Source: Apostichopus japonicus (lineage: Eukaryota > Echinodermata > Holothuroidea > Aspidochirotida > Stichopodidae). Taken from it: a DNA stretch of 64,000 nt. This document shows, one piece after another, positions 13,005 to 24,300 of this stretch. The notes under the pieces were generated by a model. The model made no database searches. It was not told the origin of the DNA and saw nothing but the letters and a program-made list of their open reading frames with translations. The position numbers were made by a program, and so were the translations under genes. The DNA lies in contig NC_092582.1 in NCBI RefSeq assembly GCF_037975245.1, positions 3,163,001 to 3,227,000 of the forward strand. The letters are read 5' to 3'. How positions within the stretch are numbered: position 1 is the stretch's first letter; the number at the start of each line of letters is the position of its first letter.

Positions 13005-13440
13005 GAAACCTATTTTGACTGGATAAACCCTCGCTTCTATCCTGGAATGGATCACAGTAGGTGATCTGTGATGTCATAATGGTAAATATTCTTAAAAGTC
13101 ATAACTTTTGTATCATTATCTTCTTGTCCATTTACCCTTCAAATCCTGATAGATTTGGGATATTTGCTTAGCCGACAAGGTTCTCTGTATCTAGAATTTC
13201 ATCAAAATGCAATTTTTTTTTGGTAGAAATATTATTTTCCTGTGTGAATAAATGAGTTAAATACTACATAGACAGACAAATTAGTTGTGATGACATCACT
13301 CACACTGTTGTTGCCAGGTGCTTTACAAAACATCACCAAAATTTAAAAATCCACATCTTTTGCCATACAGAATGCTATGAGGGTATTCATGTTTTTAAGC
13401 AATCAAATTGAGTCACCTTAATATCCCTTTAATATGCAAA
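13005..13440. repeat. Dispersed repeat R1, copy A (unoccupied)
   Basis: This stretch aligns with 17262-18120 through several shared blocks: CTATTTTGACT, GTGATGTxxTxATGGTAAAT, GACAAGxTTGGTTCTCTGT-like sequence, TGATGACATCA, GTTGCCAGxTGC and TTGCCATACA. At 13366 it reads CATACAGAATGCTATGAGG where copy B is interrupted by a 349-bp element, so copy A keeps the empty site. It is non-coding and has no recognised terminal repeats. Confidence 0.65.
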
Positions 13441-13735
13441 TAGCTTGATTTTGTATCATCTTAGCCACAAATCTGGTGGCACGGTACTCCATTTTTAACA
13501 GATGGATGAGATGTTTTAATAAAACATTATCTTACTTTTGGTCCACCGAAATCATCCCATGAACAACGATTCTGGGAATAAATTTCAGAGATTTGCAAAT
13601 ACCTAAGAAATGTTTTTAGTTCTGATATGTCTCATGCTGATTATTCATTTATTTATAATCCCAGAAAAGTTGAAATTTTTTATCAACTTTGCAGATTCTT
13701 CAAATCTGTCTTTACAAGATTTATTCAAGATTATC

Positions 13736-14101
13736 TTAAAGGGTGTGAAGACTCGCGCACAAAGAAACGTCTCATGCCGGTAATCTGACCTAGTTTCGAA
13801 AGGGGAGTAACAAAAGTGTTAGACACCACCATCGATCCCAGAAAATACACACACAGCTTGCTACTGTCGGTAATTGGACACTAGTGTACAGTCAATACAT
13901 ACTACTACGGTATATTACCCACAACAAAGTGTACATAGCAGCGTGGACATCTCCGGTCTAGATCAAAGATAACAAGGTATGACGTGTTAATTACTGTCTG
14001 CATTTTGTAGCGACAAGAAGTAAACTTCATTTGCAAGCAACGGAAAGTTAACTTTTTCAGAGTGCGGCACGCGTATTGGGTTGAGTCTTCAATGCCTTTA
14101 A
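13736..14101. mobile_element. TTAAAGG-type MITE, copy A (366 bp)
   Basis: A short non-autonomous DNA element with terminal inverted repeats. The left end TTAAAGGGTGTGAAGACTCG is the near inverted copy of the right end, which closes in GTCTTCAATGCCTTTAA. The internal sequence closely matches 56312-56671 and 62086-62451 and has no coding capacity. No clear target duplication flanks this copy. I cannot assign a transposon superfamily. Confidence 0.88.
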
Positions 14102-15384
14102 AGACAGGACCAACCAACATTACCAGTACTGTGTGTCAGTAGTAACTCTGCTCAACAAATTGGATTACATTTCTCGCATTACAGAGAGCAAAAAATCGGA
14201 CATGTCATTCATCCTCTACGAAATATGACAAATCATTTTTTAGATTCTAAAAATTGATTTATCATGATTTCATTGAAAGCGAAACCAATATAAGTTTCCT
14301 GATGCCCCAGCTTATCAGAATACAAACCTAACCATAATGTCACATTAAAAGCTTTAACACACCCACTCATTTCACAAACTGGTATTATTACTGACTTTTT
14401 TTTGTAAAGTGACTTGTTAAGGAAGTGTGGATAGGTCTTTGTGTTCTAATCATTGTATGGATTGCATCAGAATTCCAAAGTATGCTGAAATTGCTTCCCA
14501 AAAACTGGTTCATATGAATCGGTGTATCTTCAGTATGTCCAACCAGAATTCAAAGAGCAGTTTTTTATTAAACAGAGGCAAATGTTTTCAAAAGTTCTTT
14601 CCTCAAGCTTCTACCCCTAGTATTTTTTTTCTCTCTAGATATTGGTGAGGATAAAATTATTTGAGAGTGAAAGAAAAAAGTGGTTGGAAACATGACCAAT
14701 ATTTGGCATTCAAGCATATTATGGGCTAACAGGAGACACCCCTCCCCCCCCCCACATTTATACCCCATCAAAACAAGTCCTTAACCAACATTGATGACAA
14801 AGGCAAGAAGTTAATTTCAACAAACGATAACGTTTTGACTAAAACATGACAATGAAAGGGAAACCCTTCATATGATTCATAAGACCACAGTAAATTATTT
14901 TTCATGCCTACAGTAAAAATTAAGGATGTGTGGGGGCTTCCATGACGTTATCAATAGAGTTCCTTCACAACGACTGGGTATCCTAACAATACAAGGTTAT
15001 TTTTAGTTGGAATTCCACTGACTAAAAATTATGACTTATAAATTCTTGGAAAGATGATGGATGATGACATATTGTTATTGTTTTAAACCAGTTGTAAAGC
15101 AGCAAAATGTCGTTCCAATTGTTTCACTACATTGGTAGTGGGGGGGGGGGCTGGTATGGGTCTGTAACCTCAACGGGATAGACTGGGGGCAAAATTCATT
15201 TTTGACAGACGAAAGACGAACATTTTCTAAGCAGCGTGGTGAACTTTGCAAGCGATTCCTAATAAATGTCATCGTGATACAGATAATTGAAATTGTCTCC
15301 TTTTCGAACATTTTCTTAGCCACTCTATTTAGCACCTTCCGAACTATCCTTTAAAGCACTTAGATTTGACCTAGTATGACTCAC
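14102..15384. other. Intron or 3' region of UTP6, no feature recognised
   Basis: Non-coding as far as I can read. G/C runs occur at 14742 and 15138. The next UTP6 exon after 15385 should begin here or further left, but I could not identify it. Confidence 0.4.
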
Positions 15385-18300
15385 CATCTGCGACCTTGGT
15401 AAGTAAGGTCAAAGGTCGTCTAGCTAGAGCATCCCAAGTCTGTTCCTTTTCAGGATGAGTAGTCTGTAAACTGAGAGATTATGCAAATATGTTACACAAA
15501 CTTAGTTGACATATTATCGCATATTTTTAAAGGTGGTATTTAATTCGTAGGTTTTGGTTTTGTCATAAATATAATACAAACATGCAAAGTAGCAACAAAG
15601 CAATGAAGACAATTGCCATTGAGAGTATTTTCTGATTAAAAACTTCTAATTGTTGTAAGCTGTTATATCAAAAAGCAGAACAAAAATGAGCTACTGCGGT
15701 AACATCACAAATGCCTCATATTTGGAAGGTAGCTAGGGTAATGGTAATATGGTAAAAGCTTGATAAAACCTCAAAGCAGAGAAACTAATCATGCTCCCTG
15801 TGTCCCCCTTCCTGCACCCCTCCCCTCTTTCCTTTTGCAACAAAGAAAGTTAACACCAACAATATTCAACTTACTCCTTGTAAATTTCATCTGTGATATG
15901 CTTGGCAAAGTCAAAGTCCTGACTAATCTTTGCAAACAATAGTCTGAACGGGATGTCATCTAAACAGCGTAAATAGTGATGGGTAAAATTAGTCAGATAC
16001 ATTGAAAAGAAATATTAAATTTTATTAGCCGGGAAAACCAGAGTTCAGATTGCAAACATAACTTTTTATTGGTTTTATTTACAGGAAATCAGAGTCACAA
16101 TGGTAACATGCTTATTCACATTAAACTACAATGCAGTTTTGTCATGCTAAGCCCATGATCAATACCTGTCAAATACAGCAAAAGAAAATTTCAGTGGGAA
16201 GCATATTTAAATAAAGTTACGAATGCTTCAAACTGCTGCCTGTGCCTGTAATATAGAATATCCTGCTAATGGATACACATATATGTTCCAGGATTAAAAG
16301 TGTGTGGAAAAACGTAGTTTCCCCAATACGTAGGTTTACACCACGTAGGTTCGCAAAACACGTAGGTTTGCAAAACACGTAGGTTTTCAAAACACGTAGG
16401 TTTGCAAAACACTTAGGTAAGTAAACACATAGGTTCCCAAACACGTAGGTTCCCAAACACGTAATTTTGCAAACACTTAGTTTTGCAAATATGTAGTTTT
16501 GCAAAAACGTAAGTTCAAAAATGACTAGTAGATTTGGAAGGAAGGGATAGTGGAGTCAGGAAGTTGATATGGGGGCGCTGTGCTAAATGATACAAAGTTA
16601 GTTTGTAGGAAGTACAACTACTGTAGGCTGGAGACTGGGAGGCGGGAAATGAATCATATTTTGTTACAAATATTTCACACACCTTAATCAGAAATTTGCT
16701 TTTAAAAGTAACTTGAACGAAAAGTGGAAATTGGAAATTGGTTTTGAGCGGCATCCAGCTGTTTTGATACATCAATTAAAAATAATATTTCTATAATAAA
16801 AATAAATTTCTCAGTAAATGATGTAACACAAAACTAGACCAAAACACATTCATCAATGAATATGATCATACAAATTAATGAGTAAACTATAAACTATTAC
16901 ACAATACTATACATTGTAAGTGGAAGGAGCGAGTACCTGGGATGGCTTCTACTGCTTTCTTGTAAACTACCCCCGCGAGTTCCCCTTTAAGGAGAGACGT
17001 TTCGTCCCCCTCTAACGTCATCTGGCTCTGCTGTAGGATGGCCATTCTTTGGTTAAGCTTCATGGAGGAAAATTTTGAAAAAATAGTCAAATTAATATTT
17101 TAGTTTCATATTTAACAATGTAGTGAACAGAGGCTACAAAGGATATAACATTGGCAGATAATATGACACCAATATGGAATAGTAATATAGTCTACACTGT
17201 CAGTTAAAAACCCCATCGGATTATACTGTTCCTAGCTCAACATGTGGTTGGTAATGATTCAATGGAACTTATTTTGACTACCCTGAAAACCTTGGATCCT
17301 TCCCACTCCCCCTTCCCTCCCTCCTCCCCCCCCCCAAAAAAAATTGGAACACAGTTGGTGGTCAGTGATGTTGTTATGGTAAATGTTCTTCAAAATCTTT
17401 ACTTTTTGATATATAATCTTCCTCTTGATTTACACTTGAAACTTGATACAATTGGATTGCTTGTTTTGCTGACAAGCTTGGTTCTCTGTTTATAGCATTT
17501 GTGTTGTAGATGTAGTAATTTCCTCTGTGATATAAGTGAGTGATAAACATTAAAAAGAAAAATGGAAACATTTTCAACTGAATAGCCGTGATGACATCAT
17601 TCACTGTGGTGTTGCCAGATGCGTTAACAAAATTTGAAGATTGCCTATCTTGCCATACATTATGCAGGGATGTGCCCAGGGTTTCCCGAGTGTCGGGGAT
17701 ACTGATCCCCGTCCTGGGGGAGGGGTCTAAAGGGGAGGGGGTGTCCCCCTCCATTTTGAGAAATTTTGCGATTTTTGAAGGTGCTCAGATGCCAAATGCT
17801 GGCACTTGTGTAGCTTTTTAAGCACATACACAAGTACTAGTTTTGCTAACAATTTACATTTTAAATTTTATTGTCAATTTATGTTGAATATATTGTTAGG
17901 AATGTCAGGATTTTAGATGAAAATAATGCTTGGCGGGATTTACGATTTTTAAGACAGTGCTGGGCGGTAATTTTTAGTGCTGGGCGGGGCCGTCCAGCGT
18001 GGGCACATCCCTGATTATGCTATAAGGATATGGGTTGTGACCTAAAGATGCAGAATATTGCTGGCATTTTGTTTAATCAATTGGAGTCTGCTGGATAGAC
18101 TTTACTGTGTTTATCCCTAACACTGTGTGTCTTGTTTTGTTTTTTGTATTTTTGGTGTGAAATATTAAAATCAAATCATATCATCCTCAGGTCCTGGAAT
18201 GTCCCATTTAAAGGGGGTGTCTATCCTTCCGATTAAATTGATCTCCAAAAGTAAGAGCTGTGGCCATCTATCATGATAAAGTAATACTCAAACATTGGTT

Positions 18301-21300
18301 CTTATACCAGGAATGACAAGATAATGCCAATAAAATTCCAATGCAATGGCTGTTAGCAATATGCTTTTGTTCAATAAGTTGACATCAGTTCTTTGAAAAG
18401 TGTTTTTCTATGAGGCAACTTAATTTTCATTGCATTAACATTGGTTGGTTATTTAGTGCTATATTGTGCCTACATCTATACAAGTAAATATTATGTTGAA
18501 ATAAATCGTCAATTCATCTAAGATACTTTTGACAAAATAAGAATTACAATTTTTTTTTAAGACAATAAGTCAAGCTAGTATTAAATGGAAACAAACTACA
18601 GAAATGGACTCACCTTGTACGCATGCAAGAGTTCCATCCGGAAATACTGAAAATAGAAAGTGGATTAATAGATGAAAGATTTAAAGAAGTACATTTTTCC
18701 CACATCTCCTTGGTTAGTTTCTCCTTGAATGACCCTTGGGGGAGGGGGGCATGCATCATTAAGCATCTCAATGGATGTAGACTAAACGATGATGGTTTGA
18801 GTTTGCCTCTCTTTTAAGGTTATATTATATATGTAAAATAAATATATCAGGATTATATATTTCTTATAAGAGGAACAAACAGTTTCATGACTATTTATAA
18901 AAATATTTTTTATAAGTGGAATAAACATTTTACATTACAAAGCATTAACATTCCATTACAAAACATTCTATTTTTGTACACAAAAGAACAAACTTTTTCC
19001 AGGCATGTAAGCATGTTGTGCAAGAGTTTATGCTTGAGCACTCCATTATTAATTTAAACATCTTTCCCTTAATATTGTCTTAAACATATCTCCTTCAGAT
19101 ACTGTTTCAAATCTTTTAACTTTTATTCCTTAAAATACTTATTTCATAAAATAACTAGTTGCTGCATAAAAGAACAGAAAATAGAGGGCAGCATTTCACT
19201 ATTACATTTCCTTCTTTTCCATATTCTTTTCTAATATCATGGTGCCTGCCAACAAAACTGACAATCGAAACAGGGATTCATGCACTTAAAGTTATCACTC
19301 TAACAAGCAAACAAATATACATATTCGGTATTCAAAGACAAATAAATGCTTCAAAACCTTTGTAAACACCACGTAAAATACTGTATTGCAAATTGTCATT
19401 GTCTGGCCATCAAACGTTAGAAAAAGGTTAACTTTTGATCTCAAAATAAGTAGGATTACATTAATGATCTTACGAATAATTCACAACCAGTACAAGTCAC
19501 TTGAAATCTAACCCTGTACGTCCTCTGATGATGTTATTAAAGTGGCCCTGGAGGTCTATCACAACCATCCAAAAGTCGTCCTAATTTGGAAGCCTTGAAA
19601 CGTAATTTGCAATTGTTACAAACCTCTGTCCATATTTTCTGTGACTTAGGATGGTGACGGATGGCCCTCAGAAGCAATCTTCTGGCATCGTCTGGGTTAT
19701 GATTGTACTCAAGCTGAGTCTTGGCTGCTAAAATCCACAAGCCTAGGATCAGGGTATTGGATAGAAGAAAAAATAAATCACAAATAGTAACAATTTTCTA
19801 TCCCAATTATTACAAAACCTGGGTATTTGTACCTAGAAAACCATGGTTTTTAGGTATTACCACATGACAAGCCATGGTTTTAGGTTCGGACAAATCGCTG
19901 TATCCCTAAACTTAGAATAAGAATTTTTGAGTAGTCAGTAGCAGGGAGTACTTTGAGTGTACACCTCACAACTATTGCAGTGTATGGCAATCCTCTTAGT
20001 GTATAAGACTTTACCTCTATCATAAAATAATGAAAAGTGCTTCAAATTCTGTGAACAAAAGCTGCTGACTTCATTTCATTTTGTGTGGCAATTATTGATG
20101 CAATTTGCCCATTTTGTGAGCAGCTTGCTTTGCTAAACCAGAAATGTTATACACTGTGAGTTGCTAGAGGTTTTCAGAAAAAAGAATGAAGAAACACTAG
20201 CAAGGATAGATGTGATGGTGCAGGGAATAGCTAATCCAGTATTGCACCGCGAATAATTTGCAAACTGATCAAATTCCTGTAATAGTTAAATGTTGTATAG
20301 CAGTGTTTATAACACAGGTAACCGCAGCATTATCAAATAAGAGTCAAAAGTGTTATACAAAATTTGAAAACTTAGTCATTCCCTGAGGTGGATCATACGA
20401 CATACACAGAGAAGAGCACAGTATAAAATCAGTTCGTTTCTCACAAAATGGATACCTTTTTAGAGGGAAAATTTATAAATCAACTTTGGTTTCCCTTACC
20501 AGGAACTCGAGAGTTCATTTTCAGCAATTTGGTGATGAGTTGGCTCATGCGACCGAGTCTGTTCTGTATAAATAAAAACAAAATGAAGATTGGAAAAATG
20601 TAATTTGGTAGGAGCAACTAACATACAGAAGGAAATGATGGCAATAGTCAATTGTATTATGGCCAGCTGGATTAAAATATGATAAAAATGATTTGTTTTT
20701 TGGTTTTTATGCAGTAATTGTGAAAATTAATCTTCCCATTGTAAACTGTTAAACATATCACAACTGAATATTTTAATGTCAAGTGCAAATGATTCAAATC
20801 CAATTCAATTTAAAAATTTATCTGCAAAAAAAAAAACCAAAAAGAAGAGAGAAGATAAACCACAGATGCAGACTCACCCACTCACGAAGGAAACGAATGT
20901 GAGTTAACCACAAGGTCAGGTCTGATGGGTACAGTGTGCATAGTCTCTGACAATGAAACAATATACACAAAATTGTGAACAACATCATTCATTTATTTAT
21001 TTCCAATAATTTCCATTTATTTTTCCATTTATTTCCATTTGGTTTTATTTCCATATTTCCATTTCCATAATTCCATTTATTTCCATGTATAATTTCCAAT
21101 AATTTCCAATCTTTTGGATTTTGGGTATTAAGTAGCAAACAAGTTTCCATGGCACCCCACTGCCATGACTGTAATATCAGCAGAATTCCTACTTGGTAAT
21201 AAAATTGTGTTCTACCAAATTCTCCTCTTCACCTAAATTACCTGCCTCCTCAGTACTACAGCACTCTGATACACTTTATCTTTATATATCTAGCTTCCTG

Positions 21301-24300
21301 CTCTATTTCCAGATTGAGCAGGTTGTACATGCAATGAGAGTGTGTGAAGGATTAGTAAGCAGACTTGAAGTAAGTCTATAGTTATACTCTAGTTTTCTGT
21401 ACTCATGCTTGCCCTTCTGGGATTGTACTCATACTTGGTCCATTTTGAACAGTAGTAAAGGTACTAGTTCAAAAAGTTGGGTACTCATACTCTAAGTCCT
21501 TGTCCTCTTACTCCTACTCATGCCTTGAAGAGGGATTCTACTTGTACTCAGGCTGTTGTACTCATTCTTTAAGTCCTTGTACTCTTACTCCTACTCATGC
21601 CTTGAAGAGGGATTCTACTTGTACTCAGGCTGTTGTACTCATTCTTTAAGTCCTTGTACTCTTACTCCTACTCATGCCTTGAAGAGGAATTCTACTTGTA
21701 CTCAGGCTGTTGTACTCATTCTTTAAGTCCTTGTACTCTTACTCCTACTCATGCCTTGAAGAGGAATTCTACTTGTACTCAGGCTGTTGTACTCATTCTT
21801 TAAGTCCTTGTACTCTTACTCCTACTCATGCCTTGAAGAGGAATTCTACTTGTACTCAGGCAATTCTACTTGTACTCAGGAATTCTACTTGTACTCATTC
21901 TTTAAGTCCTTGTACTCTTACTCATGCCTTGAAGAGGAATTCTACTTGTACTCAGGCTGTTGTACTCATTCTTTAAGTCCTTGTACTCTTACTCCTACTC
22001 ATGCCTTGAAGAGGAATTCTACTTGTACTCAGGCTGTTGTACTCATTCTTTAAGTCCTTGTACTCTTACTCCTACTCATGCCTTGAAGAGGGATTCTACT
22101 TGTACTCAGGCTGTTGTACTCATTCTTTAAGTCCTTGTACTCTTATTCCTACTCATGCCTTGAAGAGGAATTCTACTTGTACTCAGGCTGTTGCACTCAT
22201 TCTTTAAGTCCTTGTACTCTTACTCCTACTCATGCCTTGAAGAGGAATTCTACTTGTACTCAGGCTGTTGTACTCATTCTTTAAGTCCTTGTACTCTTAC
22301 TCCTACTCATGCCTTGAAGAGGAATTCTACTTGTACTCAGGCTGTTGTACTCATTCTTTAAGTCCTTGTACTCTTACTCCTACTCATGCCTTGAAGAGGA
22401 ATTCTACTTGTACTCAGGCTGTTGTACTCATTCTTTAAGTCCTTGTACTCTTACTCCTACTCATGCCTTGAAGAGGAATTCTACTTGTACTCAGGCTGTT
22501 GTACTCATTCTTTAAGTCCTTGTACTCTTACTCCTACTCATGCCTTGAAGAGGAATTCTACTTGTACTCAGGCTGTTGTACTCATTCTATAAGTCCTTGT
22601 ACTCTTACTCCTACTCCTGCCTTGAAGAGGGATTCTACTTGTACTCAGGACGTTGTACTCTGTTGTACTCATAATACAAGTCAGCAGGTAAGTGATATTT
22701 GAATATTATTACAAATGAGGATTTTATCTTCAGATTGTCATTCTTTGTCTGATCAGACAGTCCTTTCTAGTTTAATATTGAAACATGAAAGTGTAAGACT
22801 GCCACAAGAGGACCTTAGAAGCCCTTTAATCAACAACACATATATCTTTTACAATAATTGAGAGTTTTGCGATTAAACACAACACTCAAATCTTACTGTA
22901 CTCTGAAACAAAATCACCCAAACGTTTGCAAACAATGCATTTTTTTCTCTTCTATTGTACACACATATGACTGTCTTAGGGGTGAGTACAATCATATACC
23001 TATAGATGTGGTATTTGCAGAGAAGTGTGTATTAATAATGATTGCCTTGTGATACTTACTCTATACAGTTTCTGAATCCGGACAACTATGGCATGCTCAA
23101 TTTCCGATGTCTTGAAAAAGTAGTTGATTTTCTGTCATAAAAGAAACAAACCAATATCCCAAGATTTCAAGACGGTTGGCTGTTATTAAATCCTTCAATA
23201 GTGTTGTACACATTATCACTATATTACTAACTAACCTATCCAGTCCTATGTTCTGGTTAAATTACTAAATTTGTTTTGTTCTGGTAAGAGAGCACCCAAA
23301 CAGCTTTTAAGCATACTTTCTAACATACTCATACATCTCAAAAGAACCGCCTGACAATTTTTTTTTTTAACATTTCATTCACACCATTGCAGTCTCTGCA
23401 GAATACGAAGGCATGATGCCAAAGTATTACTAGGTTCACAACCAGGATCCTTAGGTGTTAGTATAAACCCTGGTATGAAGCCAAAGTATTTTCCAACCAA
23501 TTAACGTTCACACACATGTATTGAATGGCAGTTAGTATGAAGGCATGCACCTTTGCATGTTGATGTAGTATGGCTTGATCGATGAATCCCAGATAGAAAG
23601 TTGGCCAACAATGACATCCATTTATCATTTTGATTTTAACCAAAAGAATAATAGGTAATCATTTACTATTCCACATCATACTTAAACCACTATTATTTGA
23701 TCTTTACTTCCACAAAATGAACAAATTTGTCGTAAAATCCTAAGGCAGTAAAATTTGTACCAACCTTTCTTCTTTTCTTGATGAGCTTCAAGAGGTTCTT
23801 CTCAAACTGCACAAATACAAAAACAATTATATGCTTTCTAAGTAAAACATTGAATTAAATGGTTTCAAATCATAAATCGTGGAAGTTGATTAATTCCGGG
23901 AACTTAAAACAAGAGCTGAGTACAAAATATCTTGATGTACACTAAATCTGTTAAATGAGAATATAGCATTTTGTTTATGGATAAATAGTATGTATGATCA
24001 AATCTTCTAGACAACATAAGAAAAGCTTTCCTGTTGTTCTGGTTGAAGATTGCAATATTTGTTGTTCTAAGAAGTGCCATTCTCTGAGACATCTGAAAGT
24101 AATTGCTTTGAAATAGTACAAACTATTGAAATCAAATTTATGACTTGTAGGTGAAAAAATATCCCCAAACTGTATATAGGCCTAAAACATTAACACTAAA
24201 GCTATCAAGATATATCAAGGTATATGATAAATTCGCTATCACAAGGCCAATCACGTTCTTTTAAAGGAAAGCAGCGATGATGATCTCCTTGATTATGCAA

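Noticed and set aside
13535-13608. Possible UTP6 exon with AG and GTAAGA borders
   Set aside because: One frame is open (YLQISEIYSQNRC...), but it does not resemble any part of UTP6 that I know.
16217-16504. Cys/Phe-rich 95-residue minus-strand frame
   Set aside because: It is a translation of the ~17-bp minisatellite inside a UTP6 intron.
17665-18013. Assignment of the 349-bp element to the hAT superfamily
   Set aside because: The ends look hAT-like, but the empty-site comparison gives a 6-bp duplication rather than 8, so I left it unassigned.
21710-22702. Open frames with repeating YSFFKSLYS / CLEEEFYLYSG units
   Set aside because: They are translations of the 77-bp minisatellite. The unit length is not a multiple of 3, so the frame changes each unit, and the array lies in an intron of the opposite strand.
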